A stretch of 64,000 bases of DNA from Actinomadura rifamycini DSM 43936 (GTDB taxonomy: Bacteria > Actinomycetota > Actinomycetes > Streptosporangiales > Streptosporangiaceae). Where the stretch lies: NCBI RefSeq assembly GCF_000425065.1, contig NZ_AULB01000009.1, positions 327,267-391,266 of the forward strand, given 5' to 3'. Made by a program: the position numbers and the translations under genes. The notes under the pieces are model-generated. The model did not search any database and was not told where the DNA came from. It saw only the letters and a list, made by a program, of their open reading frames with translations. This document shows, piece by piece, positions 42,693-51,146 of the stretch (position 1 is its first letter; every line of letters starts with the position of its first letter).

Positions 42693-45554
42693 CTAGTCCG
42701 GCAGGTGGCGGGCGAGGAGCTGGGCGAGGTGCTCGCCCGTCCGCCCGGCGAGGAAGTCGAGCTGCGTGCGGCAGCTGAACCCGTCGGCGAGGACGACGTC
42801 GCCGTCCGCCGCGTCGCGGACGGCGGGCACCAGCCGGTGCTCGGCGACGGCGACCGACACGTCGTGGTGGCCCTCCTCGACGCCGAAGTTCCCGGCGAGC
42901 CCGCAGCAGCCGCCGATCCCGCGCACGTCGGCGCCCGCGTCCCGCAGCAGCGCCGCGTCCGGCCGCCAGCCCATGACGGCGTGGTGGTGGCAGTGCGGCT
43001 GGGCGACGCCGGACACGCCCGACAGGTCGGGCGGCGTCCAGCCGTCGGTCTCGGCGAGCAGCTCGGCGAGGGTGCGGGTCGCGGCGGCCACCTCCCGGGC
43101 GGCGGCCGCGTCCACCCCGGCCAGCAGCTCCTCGGCGTCCGCGCGGAGCACGCCGGTGCACGACGGCTCCATCCCGACGACCTTCGCGCCGCGCCGGACG
43201 TGCGGCAGCAGCGCGCGGACGGTGCGGCGAGCCTTGGCGCGCGCCCCGTCGAGCTGCCCGGTGGAGATCCACGTGATGCCGCAGCACACCGGCCGCTCGG
43301 TCACGGTGACGCGGTACCCGGCGTCCTCCAGCACCCGCACGGTCGCCTTCCCGACGTCGGGCGAGAACGCGTCGGTGAAGGTGTCCACGAACAGGACGAC
43401 GTCGCCGCGGCGGCCCTCCGGGGAGGTGTGCGAGGAGAACCAGCGGCGGAACGTGACCGGGGCGAACTCCGGCAGCGACCGGCGCCGGTCGATCCCGGCG
43501 GCCCACGCGACGAGGGGCCGCAGCGCCCTCGACCGCATCGCGGCGTTCGCGGGACGGATCGCCGCGGGGGCGCGCGCGGCCAGGCGCGTCCACCGCGGCA
43601 GCCACCCGAGCGCGTAGTGCGCGCGCGGGCGGATCCTGCGGCGGTACCGCTGGTGCAGGGCCTCCGCCTTGTAGGAGGCCATGTCGATCCCGGTCGGGCA
43701 GTCGGACGCGCACCCCTTGCAGGACAGGCACAGGTCCAGAACCTCGTGCAGCGCCTCGGAGCGCCACCCGTCCGGCCCGAGCTTCCCGGACACGACCTCC
43801 TGCAGCACCCGCGCCCGCGCCCGCGTGGAGTCTTTCTCCTCCCGGGTCGCGACATAGGACGGGCACATCACACCGCCCGCGCCCGTGTTGTCGGCCCTGC
43901 ACTTGCCGATGCCGGTGCAGCGGTGGACGGCCCGCGACAGGTCGCCGCGGTCGTCCCGGTAGGCCAGCCCGAGCGGCAGCTCCCGCCGCGTCGCCCGCGG
44001 CACCCGCGCGGCCCGCAGGTCGGCGTCGACCGGCGCGGGGCGCACGATGATCCCCGGGTTGAGGACGCCGTCCGGGTCGAACAGGTCCTTGACGTCCGCG
44101 CACAGCGCCAGGGCGTCGCCCGAGTACATGTGGGGGAGCAGTTCGCCGCGCGCCCGCCCGTCCCCGTGCTCCCCGGACATCGTGCCGCCGTGCCGGGCGG
44201 CCAGCGCGGCGGCGTCGTGCAGGAAGTCGCGGAACACCCGCGTCCCGCCGGACCGGCCGAACGGGAAGTCGATGCGCACGTGCACGCAGCCGTCGCCGAA
44301 GTGCCCGTACGGCACGCCCGCCAGCCCGTGCTCGCCGAGCAGCGCCTCGAACTCCCGCAGGTAGGCGCCCAGCCGCTCCGGCGGGACGGCCGCGTCCTCC
44401 CAGCCCGCGTGCGCCTGCTCCCCGTCCGGCGTGCGGGCGACCAGCCCCGAGCCGTCCTCGCGGATCCGCCACAGGGCGTCCGCCAGCGCCATGTCCTCGA
44501 CCGCCATCGAGCCGGTGCAGGCGGCGTCGGCGACGACCCGCGCCGCCGTGTCCCGCAGGGCGCCCGCGTCCGGCCCGGCGAGCTCCACCAGCAGCCACCC
44601 CGAGCCCTTCGGCAGCTCGGGGACGGCGCCGGGCCCGCGCCGCTCCGCCACCACGCCCGTGATCCGCGAGTCCAGGCCCTCGCACGCGACCGGCCCGTGC
44701 GGCAGGATCCCCGGGACGGCGTCGGCGGCCTCGGCCATCGACCCGTACCCCAGCACGACCAGCAGCCGGTGCGCCGGCTCCCGCACCATCCGCAGCCGCG
44801 CCGCCAGGGTCAGCGCGAGGGTCCCCTCGCTGCCGACCAGGGCGCGCGCCACGTCGAACCGCCGCTCCGGCAGCAGATGCTCCAGCGAGTACGCCGACAC
44901 CTGCCGCCCGAACCGCCCGAACTCCGTCCGGATCAGCGCCAGGCGGTCGGCGGTGAGGGACCGCAGCCGCTCCAGCAGCGGGCTCCGCAGGTCCCCGGCC
45001 GCCGCGCCGCCCGGCACGTCGCCGATCCGCAGCCGCTCGCCGGTCCCCGCCACGACGTCGAGCCCGAGCACGTTGTCGCTGGTGCGGCCGTAGCCCAGCG
45101 CGCGCGACCCGCACGCGTTGTTGCCGATCATCCCGCCCAGCGTCGCCCGCGTCCGCGTCGACGGGTCCGGCCCGAACCGCAGCCCGTGCGCGCCCGCGAT
45201 CTCGTGCAGCCGCGCCTGGACGATGCCGGGTTCGACCAGCGCCGTCCCCGCGTCCGGGTCGACCTCCAGCACCCGGTTCAGATGCCGGGAGACGTCCGCG
45301 ACGACGCCCGGCCCGACCGCGTTGCCCGCGATCGACGTGCCGCCGCCGCGCATCGTCAGCGGCACCCCGAACTCCCGGCACACCGCCAGCGCCGCAGGCA
45401 GCTCGCCGGTCTCGCGGGGGGTCACCACCACCTGCGGCGGCACCCGGTACAGGGACGCGTCGGACGAGTACATCGCGCGGGCGAGCGCCGAGTCGTCCAC
45501 CCCGGACACCCCGGCCCGCCGCAACGCCGCCGCCAGGTCACGCTGAGCAGTCAA
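42693..45554 (-). CDS. Fused FAD-binding and Fe-S 2-hydroxyacid dehydrogenase (GlcD/GlcF-like)
   Basis: 953 aa. N-terminal PCMH-type FAD domain (about 40-270; PLTMRGGGTSIAGNAVG, ATLGGMIGNNACGSR), FAD-oxidase C-terminal domain with VPYGHFGDGCVHVRIDF and GTMSGEHGDGRARGEL, then a ferredoxin-like domain with two cysteine clusters (starting CTGIGKC; CLSCKGCASDCPTG), and a C-terminal CCG domain (GMEPSCTG, GIGGCCGLAGNFG). Such fusions oxidise D-2-hydroxyacids (lactate, glycolate or 2-hydroxyglutarate) and pass electrons to the membrane. The TTG at 45554 fits best; a GTG 14 codons upstream is possible. Convergent with the IclR gene, 23 bp apart. Confidence 0.88.
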   Translation of the reverse strand: MTAQRDLAAALRRAGVSGVDDSALARAMYSSDASLYRVPPQVVVTPRETGELPAALAVCREFGVPLTMRGGGTSIAGNAVGPGVVADVSRHLNRVLEVDPDAGTALVEPGIVQARLHEIAGAHGLRFGPDPSTRTRATLGGMIGNNACGSRALGYGRTSDNVLGLDVVAGTGERLRIGDVPGGAAAGDLRSPLLERLRSLTADRLALIRTEFGRFGRQVSAYSLEHLLPERRFDVARALVGSEGTLALTLAARLRMVREPAHRLLVVLGYGSMAEAADAVPGILPHGPVACEGLDSRITGVVAERRGPGAVPELPKGSGWLLVELAGPDAGALRDTAARVVADAACTGSMAVEDMALADALWRIREDGSGLVARTPDGEQAHAGWEDAAVPPERLGAYLREFEALLGEHGLAGVPYGHFGDGCVHVRIDFPFGRSGGTRVFRDFLHDAAALAARHGGTMSGEHGDGRARGELLPHMYSGDALALCADVKDLFDPDGVLNPGIIVRPAPVDADLRAARVPRATRRELPLGLAYRDDRGDLSRAVHRCTGIGKCRADNTGAGGVMCPSYVATREEKDSTRARARVLQEVVSGKLGPDGWRSEALHEVLDLCLSCKGCASDCPTGIDMASYKAEALHQRYRRRIRPRAHYALGWLPRWTRLAARAPAAIRPANAAMRSRALRPLVAWAAGIDRRRSLPEFAPVTFRRWFSSHTSPEGRRGDVVLFVDTFTDAFSPDVGKATVRVLEDAGYRVTVTERPVCCGITWISTGQLDGARAKARRTVRALLPHVRRGAKVVGMEPSCTGVLRADAEELLAGVDAAAAREVAAATRTLAELLAETDGWTPPDLSGVSGVAQPHCHHHAVMGWRPDAALLRDAGADVRGIGGCCGLAGNFGVEEGHHDVSVAVAEHRLVPAVRDAADGDVVLADGFSCRTQLDFLAGRTGEHLAQLLARHLPD

Positions 45555-45720
45555 TGTCGGTCCCGCCTCCCGTTCCGGGTCGCCCCGTGCCTGCACGTCC
45601 TGCGGAAACGGTATCGCCGCGGGGGGCGGTCGTTTCCAGCCGCGCCGGGAAGATCTTCCTTCGTTCCGGGGGCGGGCCCGGGCGGCCCCGGTGCGGGGAC
45701 GGCCCGCTCCCGCGACGGGG

Positions 45721-45750
45721 GCGCTCCCACCCCGCCGGGGATGGGAGCGC
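45721..45750 (-). terminator. Hairpin after hmp
   Basis: GCGCTCCCA (45721-45729) pairs with TGGGAGCGC (45742-45750), and an inner CCCC/GGGG extends the stem. It lies 17 bp beyond the hmp stop and ahead of the dehydrogenase gene, so it probably ends the nsrR-hmp transcript. Confidence 0.6.
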
Positions 45751-45766
45751 AAGGTGCCGATCCGGC

Positions 45767-46969
45767 TCAGCGGATCCAGAGGTCGGGACCGAACACCTCG
45801 TAGTGGACGCGCTCGTCCGAGACGCCCGCGTCCAGCAGGCCGCGCCGCGTCTCCCGCAGGAACGGCAGCGGCCCGCACATGAACACCCGGGCCTTCGGCG
45901 GCAGGTCGAGCGCGGCGACGTCGAGCAGCCCCTCCCGGACGTCGGCGTCGGCGGCGGCGTCGCCGGGCTCCTCGTACCAGGTGACCTGCCGGAACCCGGG
46001 GATCCTGCGGCCCGCGTCCGCGATCTGCGCGCGCAGCGCGTGCGCGCCGGGGGAGCGGTCGGCGTGGACGGCCAGCACGGGCCGGCCGGTGCCGGCGTCC
46101 GCGAGCCGGTCGATCATCGCGGCGGCGGGGGTGATGCCGATGCCCGCGCTGATCAGGACGAGCGGGTCCTGCTCGTCCGGCAGGACGACGTCGCCGAACG
46201 GCGCCGACACCTCCAGCTCGGTCCCCGGCACCGCGTGCTCGAACAGGTGCGTCGACACGGCGCCGTCGGGGGCGCCGTCCGTCCCGCGCACCCGGCGGAG
46301 CGTGATCTGCGCGGTGCCGTCGGCGGTCGCGCGCGAGAGCGTGTACTGGCGCGGCTGCCGCAGCCCGTCCGGCAGGGTGACGGCGACGCTCACGTACTGG
46401 CCCGGCAGGTGGGCGGGGGCGGGGCCGCCGTCGGCGGGCGCCAGCACGAGCGAGATCACGTCCCGCGCCTCGTCCCGCCGCTCCACGACCCGCCACGTCC
46501 GGTACGGCGCCGCCGGGTCGCAGGCCGCCTCCTGGTAGAGCCGCGCCTCCTCGGCGATCAGCAGCGTCGCGAACAGCCAGTACACCTCCGACCAGGCCGC
46601 GTGCACCTCCGGTGTGACCGCGTCGCCGAGCACCTCCGCCACCGCCTCGAGCAGGTGGCGCCCGACGATCGTGTACTGCTCCGGCCGGATGCCCAGCGAG
46701 GCGTGCTTGTGCGCGATGCGCGACATGATCTGCTGGAAGGGGATGCCGGAGTCGGGCGTCACCAGGTGCTCGGCGAACGCGGCCACCGAGCCCGCGAGGG
46801 CCTGCCGCTGCTCGCCGTTGGCCTGGTTGCCCTGGTTGAACAGGTTCCGCAGCTCCGGATGCGCGGCGAACATCGCGTCGTAGAACGTGCCGGTGATCTC
46901 GACACCGTGGGCGGCGACCGCGGGCAGCGTGGCCCGGACCGTCTCGGCGTGGTCGGACGACAGCATCAT
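45767..46969 (-). CDS. hmp: Flavohaemoglobin Hmp, nitric oxide dioxygenase
   Basis: 400 aa. The N-terminal globin domain has Tyr30 (B10) and the proximal His89 (IAHKHASLGI, F8). The FAD domain has GQYVSVAV and RQYTLSRA, and the NAD domain GIGITPAAAM and VFMCGPLPFLRETR. It oxidises NO to nitrate with O2 and NAD(P)H in the cytosol. The upstream gene encodes an NsrR-type NO sensor; its stop and the hmp ATG share one base (TGATG), so both are expressed together. The ATG pair at 46969/46966 follows AGAGGAAGG. Confidence 0.95.
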   Translation of the reverse strand: MMLSSDHAETVRATLPAVAAHGVEITGTFYDAMFAAHPELRNLFNQGNQANGEQRQALAGSVAAFAEHLVTPDSGIPFQQIMSRIAHKHASLGIRPEQYTIVGRHLLEAVAEVLGDAVTPEVHAAWSEVYWLFATLLIAEEARLYQEAACDPAAPYRTWRVVERRDEARDVISLVLAPADGGPAPAHLPGQYVSVAVTLPDGLRQPRQYTLSRATADGTAQITLRRVRGTDGAPDGAVSTHLFEHAVPGTELEVSAPFGDVVLPDEQDPLVLISAGIGITPAAAMIDRLADAGTGRPVLAVHADRSPGAHALRAQIADAGRRIPGFRQVTWYEEPGDAAADADVREGLLDVAALDLPPKARVFMCGPLPFLRETRRGLLDAGVSDERVHYEVFGPDLWIR

Positions 46970-47439
46970 CAGCCTTCCTCTGGGGGCGGTCCCGCCGCGT
47001 CCGGGACGGGCGGGGCGGGAGGCGCCAGTGACAACAGGACGGGTTCGGCCGGATCGGCCACCAGGTCGCGCAGGCGGACGCCGTCCAGCGACGCCAGGAA
47101 CGCCTCCTGCGCCGCCCGCAGCACGCCGCGCAGCCGGCAGCCCCCGCGCAGCGGGCACGGCGGGCTGTCGCAGTCGACGACCTCGCCGGGGCCCTCCAGG
47201 GCCCGGACGATCGCGCCGACCGTCGCCTCGCGGGCACCGGGCGCGAGCACGACGCCGCCGCCGCGCCCCCGGGCCGTCTCGACGAACCCGTGCCGTCGCA
47301 GCCGCTGCACGATCTTCGCCATGTGCTGCGGCGGCACGCTCAGCCGGTCGGCCAGCTCGGCGGCGGACCGGCGGTCGGTCCCCGCGCCGAGCGACATGAG
47401 GACGCGCAGGCCCAGGTCGGTCGACTGAGTCAGGTGCAT
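46969..47439 (-). CDS. nsrR: NsrR-type Rrf2 nitric-oxide-sensing repressor
   Basis: 156 aa. Rrf2 winged helix at residues 1-60 (STDLGLRVLMSLG, SVPPQHMAKIVQRLRRHGFV) and three cysteines, Cys90, Cys95 and Cys101 (CDSPPCPLRGGC), that hold a [4Fe-4S] cluster in NsrR. NO destroys the cluster and relieves repression of hmp, here directly downstream. An AT-rich stretch just upstream (about 47446-47485) is unusual for this genome and probably contains the promoter and autoregulatory site; I did not find a convincing palindrome in it. Confidence 0.92.
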   Translation of the reverse strand: MHLTQSTDLGLRVLMSLGAGTDRRSAAELADRLSVPPQHMAKIVQRLRRHGFVETARGRGGGVVLAPGAREATVGAIVRALEGPGEVVDCDSPPCPLRGGCRLRGVLRAAQEAFLASLDGVRLRDLVADPAEPVLLSLAPPAPPVPDAAGPPPEEG

Positions 47440-47616
47440 GGTCAAGAGCCTAGAGTCAAATAGGAATTGAAAAGTCCGATTTATCCTGTGCGCCTCGCCA
47501 CACCCGGCCCCGGACGGGACGCCGCGCGGGCGGGCGGTAGCGTTCCCCGGAGAAAGATCGTCCAGGTCAACGGCCGCGCGGCACCCGGCGCGGCCGCCTC
47601 GCCCCGGGAGGCCCCT

Positions 47617-48006
47617 GTGCTCAGCGTCACGCTCGCCGACGTCCGGCTGTTCCTGCACGTGCTCGCCGCGACCGTGTGGGTCGGCGGGCAGATCGTGCTC
47701 GGCGCGCTCGTCCCCGCGCTGCGCGGCTTCGACGGCGTCACCAAGGTCGCCGCGCGCCGCTTCAACATGATCGCGTGGCCCGCGTTCGGCGTGCTCGTCC
47801 TCACCGGGATCTGGAACATGACGTCCGGCGAGATGAGCGACGAGGCGCAGATGACCCTGAACGTCAAGATGGCGTTCGTCCTGCTGTCGGGCGTCGCGGC
47901 GTTCCTGCACGCGCGGGCGACGTCCAAGGCGGGTCTCGCGGTGTGGGGCGCCCTGGGCGCGGTGGGCGCGCTCGTCGCGCTGTTCTTCGGCGTCCAGCTG
48001 GGCTGA
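47617..48006 (+). CDS. Small CopD-like integral membrane protein
   Basis: 129 aa with four hydrophobic segments (about 7-27, 44-62, 78-97, 104-126). ADVRLFLHVLAATVWVGGQI with its conserved His and Trp-Val-Gly-Gly, and the second-helix AARRFNMIAWPAFGVLVLTG, resemble the CopD/DUF4149-type four-helix membrane family that often binds haem or copper. No copper genes are adjacent. The GTG at 47617 follows GGGAGG; upstream in-frame sequence is not hydrophobic or conserved-looking. Function unknown. Confidence 0.7.
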   Translation: MLSVTLADVRLFLHVLAATVWVGGQIVLGALVPALRGFDGVTKVAARRFNMIAWPAFGVLVLTGIWNMTSGEMSDEAQMTLNVKMAFVLLSGVAAFLHARATSKAGLAVWGALGAVGALVALFFGVQLG

Positions 48007-48026
48007 CGCCCTCCGAGACGGGTCTT

Positions 48027-48057
48027 GAGTAGTTAACACTCGTAGTGTTAACTACTC
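48027..48057. promoter_or_regulatory. Perfect palindrome, candidate DeoR autoregulatory operator
   Basis: GAGTAGTTAACACT (48027-48040), spacer CGT, and its exact complement at 48044-48057 lie 53 bp ahead of the DeoR-family gene. The half-site AGTGTTAA recurs at 49024-49031 ahead of the sugar-uptake operon. The AT-rich arms contrast with the surrounding GC-rich DNA and lack a T-run, so an operator is likelier than a terminator. Confidence 0.7.
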
Positions 48058-48110
48058 CCCTGTCATCCGAGGCCGCGGAGCCCCTCCCGGCGTCCGGACG
48101 GAGGAGCGGC

Positions 48111-48899
48111 ATGAGCGAACGCACCCGGCGGGGCCCCTCCCAGCGGCAGGACGCCATCGCCGAGACCGTGCTCGCGCAGGGCTCGGCCACCGCCGCCGAG
48201 TTCGCCGAGCGGTTCGGGGTCAGCCTGATGACGATCCACCGCGACCTCGACGAACTCGAGCGGCAGGGGATCGTCCGCAAGTTCCGCGGCGGCGTCACCG
48301 CCCAGCGCTCCGGAGTCTTCGAGAGCAGCGTCGGGTACCGGGGCCGGGCGCAGCGCGACGAGAAGGAGGCCGTCGCCGACCGGGCGATGGATCTCGTCGA
48401 ACCCGGCATGGCGATCATGCTGGACGACTCCACCACGGCCCTCGCCGTGGCGCGGCGGCTCCAGGACGCCGGACCGCTCACGGTCGTCACGAACTTCCTG
48501 GACGCGCTGAACCTGCTGGCGCCCGTGCAGGACCTCAAGCTCATCGCGCTCGGCGGCGACTACGACCCCCTGCACAACTCGTTCATGGGCGTCTCGTGCG
48601 TCGAGGCGATCGAGGCGCTGCAGGTGGACCTGTGCTTCGTGTCGACCTCGGCGATCTCCAACGGCAACGCCTGCCACCAGGAGCAGCACGTGGTGGTGGT
48701 GAAGCGCGCGATGCTGCGCAGCGCCGTCCGCACCGTCCTGCTGGTGGACCACACGAAGCTGGGGCGGACCGCGCTGCACCGGGTCGCGCCGCTCGGCGGC
48801 TTCGAGCGGGTCATCGTCGACGACGGCGCGTCCGCGGAGGCGCTCGACGAGTTCGACCGGCACAACGTGCGCTACGAGGTGGCGGCGCGCCGCCGGTGA
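48111..48899 (+). CDS. DeoR-family sugar-operon regulator
   Basis: 262 aa. DeoR helix-turn-helix at about 12-65 (ATAAEFAERFGVSLMTIHRD, DELERQGIVRKFRGG) and a sugar-phosphate-binding DeoRC domain with MAIMLDDSTTALAVARRL, KLIALGGDYDPLHNSFMG and LLVDHTKLGRTALHRVAPL. Members are usually released from DNA by a phosphorylated sugar. GGAGGAG precedes the ATG at 48111. It precedes the ABC-transporter operon in the same direction by 270 bp, with related operator half-sites in both promoter regions. Confidence 0.9.
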   Translation: MSERTRRGPSQRQDAIAETVLAQGSATAAEFAERFGVSLMTIHRDLDELERQGIVRKFRGGVTAQRSGVFESSVGYRGRAQRDEKEAVADRAMDLVEPGMAIMLDDSTTALAVARRLQDAGPLTVVTNFLDALNLLAPVQDLKLIALGGDYDPLHNSFMGVSCVEAIEALQVDLCFVSTSAISNGNACHQEQHVVVVKRAMLRSAVRTVLLVDHTKLGRTALHRVAPLGGFERVIVDDGASAEALDEFDRHNVRYEVAARRR

Positions 48900-49023
48900 C
48901 CGCCGCCGGCCGGCGGTGTGAACACCGCCCCGCGGCGGGCTCGCCCGCCGCTGTCTTCGCGTGACCGGTATGGACCTGTGACCTGCGCCTTCGCGACGGT
49001 CCGCCGCAAAATTCACGTAGGCG

Positions 49024-49051
49024 AGTGTTAATTAACATTCTGGTATTGACA
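49024..49051 (+). promoter_or_regulatory. Promoter/operator of sugar operon
   Basis: AGTGTTAATTAACATT (49024-49039) is a near-palindrome sharing AGTGTTAA with the DeoR autoregulatory site. A consensus -35, TTGACA (49046-49051), follows directly; a -10 could be near 49069-49074 but is weak. Binding of the DeoR protein just upstream of or over the -35 would regulate transcription of the binding-protein gene at 49170. Confidence 0.6.
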
Positions 49052-49169
49052 CTTCTAACGTTGTTGATGTTACGTTCTCCTCGCGGCGGCCCGATCGTTC
49101 CGGCCGGACGGCCGCCGCACCCGGCTCAGTCGCCCTTCATCACGGGCGTGGCACCGAGGAGAACCCCCA

Positions 49170-50243
49170 GTGAAGACCACCCCCCGCAGGACGGCCGCCG
49201 CGATCGGCGCGGCGCTGGCCGTGCTCGCCCCCGCCGCCGGCTGCGCGTCGCAGAACTCCGGATCCGGCGGCGGCGGAGACGACGCGAAGATCGCGTTCCT
49301 CATGCCGGACCTCGCCTCGACCCGCTACGAGCTGTACGACGCGCCGCTGTTCAAGGCGAAGATGAAGGAGCTGTGCGGCGGCTGCTCCGTGCTCTACCAG
49401 AACGCCGACTCCGACGCGGCGAAGCAGCAGCAGCAGGCCACCTCCGCGCTCGCCCAGGGCGTCTCGGTGATCGTCATCGACCCCGTCGACTCGGCCGCCG
49501 CCGCGTCGATCGTCCGGATGGCGCAGTCCCGCGACGTCGAGGTGATCGCCTACGACCGCCCGATCCCGAAGGCGAAGTCCGACTACTACGTCTCGTTCGA
49601 CAACGAGAAGATCGGCGCGATGATCGGCAAGTCGCTCGTCGACCACCTCGAGGCCGAGGACGCCGAGGGCGGGATCCTCCAGGTGAACGGCTCGCCGACC
49701 GACGCCGCCGCGGGCCTCATCAAGAAGGGCATCCACGGCTCGGTCGACGGCGCCGGGTTCGAGCCGCTCGCCGAGTACGACACGCCCGGCTGGCAGCCCA
49801 GCAAGGCCCAGGAGTGGGTCAGCGGGCAGATCAGCAAGTTCCGCGGGAAGATCGCGGGCGTCGTCGCCGCCAACGACGGGACGGCCGGCGGCACCATCGC
49901 CGCGTTCAAGGCCGCGGGCGAGGACGTGCCCCCGGTGACCGGGAACGACGCCGAGCTCGCCGCCGCGCAGCGGATCATCAAGGGCGACCAGTACAACACC
50001 ATCTCCAAGCCGATCAAGACGGTGGCCGAGGCCGCCGCGGTCGCCGCGCACACGTTCGTCCAGGGCAAGACGCCCGAGGGCAACACCACCCTCTTCGACA
50101 CCCCCTCGGAGCTGTTCACCCCGACCGTCGTCACGCGGGAGAACATCAAGGAGGTCCTCTTCGGCCCGGGCGGGCCGCTGAAGGCCGCCGAGGCGTGCAC
50201 CGCCGAGTACAAGGCCGAGTGCGCCGAACTCGGCATCCAGTAG
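49170..50243 (+). CDS. Sugar ABC transporter substrate-binding lipoprotein (XylF/RbsB-like)
   Basis: 357 aa. Lipoprotein signal with lipobox APAAGC (Cys25), then a Gly/Ser linker and a periplasmic-binding-protein type 1 fold (KIAFLMPDLASTRYE, ALAQGVSVIVIDPVDSAAAA, GVVAANDGTAGGTIAAFKAA, VTGNDAELAAAQRI). This is the class that binds xylose, ribose and related sugars. GTG start with GAGGAG upstream. First gene of an eight-kilobase operon of transport, kinase and oxidoreductase genes; the ligand is presumably a pentose, tetrose or polyol. Confidence 0.92.
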   Translation: MKTTPRRTAAAIGAALAVLAPAAGCASQNSGSGGGGDDAKIAFLMPDLASTRYELYDAPLFKAKMKELCGGCSVLYQNADSDAAKQQQQATSALAQGVSVIVIDPVDSAAAASIVRMAQSRDVEVIAYDRPIPKAKSDYYVSFDNEKIGAMIGKSLVDHLEAEDAEGGILQVNGSPTDAAAGLIKKGIHGSVDGAGFEPLAEYDTPGWQPSKAQEWVSGQISKFRGKIAGVVAANDGTAGGTIAAFKAAGEDVPPVTGNDAELAAAQRIIKGDQYNTISKPIKTVAEAAAVAAHTFVQGKTPEGNTTLFDTPSELFTPTVVTRENIKEVLFGPGGPLKAAEACTAEYKAECAELGIQ

Positions 50244-50270
50244 GCCGCCGCTCCCGTTCGAAGGTTCGCC

Positions 50271-51146
50271 ATGTCACCATCGCCCACCCCCGCCGCCGGC
50301 GCGGCGGGCCCCCTGCTGTCGCTGCGCGGGATCAGCAAGTCGTTCGGCGCGGTCGCCGCGCTCACCGACGTCTCCCTGGACGTCTCCGCCGGCGAGGTCG
50401 TCGCCCTGGTCGGCGACAACGGCGCCGGGAAGTCCACGCTCGTGAAGGTCCTGTCCGGGGTGCACCGCCCGGACGCGGGCACGATCACGTTCGAGTCGCG
50501 GGAGGTGACCGTCCCCACCCCCGCCGCCGCGCAGCAGCTCGGCATCGCCACCGTGTTCCAGGACCTGGCGCTGTGCGAGAACCTCAACGTCATCGAGAAC
50601 CTGTTCCTCGGCCGCGAGCTGCGCGCGCTCCGCCTCGACGACGTCCGGATGGAGGTCCGGGCCCGGGAACTGCTGGCGCAGCTGTCCGCGAAGATCCCGG
50701 CGGTGGAGGTGCCGGTCGCCGCGCTGTCGGGCGGCCAGCGGCAGACCGTCGCGATCGCCCGCTCGCTGCTCGGCGACCCGAAGATCATCATCCTGGACGA
50801 GCCGACCGCCGCGCTCGGCGTCGCGCAGACCGCCGAGGTGCTGAACCTCATCGAGCGGCTCCGCGAGCGCGGCCACGGCGTCATCATGATCAGCCACAAC
50901 ATGGCCGACGTGCGGGCCGTCGCCGACACCGTCGCGGTGCTGCGCCTCGGCCGCAACAACGGCGTGTTCGACGCCCGGACCGCGTCCGGCGAGGAGCTCG
51001 TCGCCGCGATCACCGGCGCCGGCGACAACGTGGTGGCGCGCCGCACCGCCGCCCGCGCCGCCGCCGCGGGGAAGGGCGACGGGGATACGGGCGACGGGGG
51101 TACGGGCAACGCGGGGACGGGAGACGAGGGGACCGACGATGAGTGA
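50271..51146 (+). CDS. Sugar ABC transporter ATP-binding protein (single domain)
   Basis: 291 aa. Walker A GDNGAGKST (48-56), Q-loop in TVFQDLALCENLNV, signature ALSGGQRQTVAIARSLL, Walker B IIILDEPTAALG, H-loop MISHNM. Most sugar ATPases of this class (XylG, RbsA) have two fused domains of about 500 aa; this one has a single domain, like FrcA, and would work as a homodimer. The C-terminus ends in a Gly/Asp/Thr repeat tract encoded by a 15-bp minisatellite (51075-51134). Overlaps the permease gene by 8 bp. Confidence 0.93.
   Translation: MSPSPTPAAGAAGPLLSLRGISKSFGAVAALTDVSLDVSAGEVVALVGDNGAGKSTLVKVLSGVHRPDAGTITFESREVTVPTPAAAQQLGIATVFQDLALCENLNVIENLFLGRELRALRLDDVRMEVRARELLAQLSAKIPAVEVPVAALSGGQRQTVAIARSLLGDPKIIILDEPTAALGVAQTAEVLNLIERLRERGHGVIMISHNMADVRAVADTVAVLRLGRNNGVFDARTASGEELVAAITGAGDNVVARRTAARAAAAGKGDGDTGDGGTGNAGTGDEGTDDE
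51075..51134 (+). repeat. 15-bp in-frame minisatellite, 4 units
   Basis: Four 15-bp units of form GGCGACGGGGRTACG (last two more diverged) encode GDGDT, GDGGT, GNAGT and GDEGT at the extreme C-terminus of the ABC ATPase. The tract stops three codons before the stop codon and just before the permease start. Confidence 0.85.

Noticed and set aside
42507..45803. Long plus-strand open frame (1098 codons) opposite the FAD/Fe-S dehydrogenase
   Set aside because: Low-complexity Arg/Pro/Gly/His sequence antisense to a well-conserved enzyme with intact cysteine clusters.
48027..48057. Intrinsic terminator for the CopD-like gene
   Set aside because: The stem is AT-rich with a GTTAAC core and lacks a T-run; the half-site recurs at the sugar-operon promoter, so an operator is more likely, though a dual role is possible.
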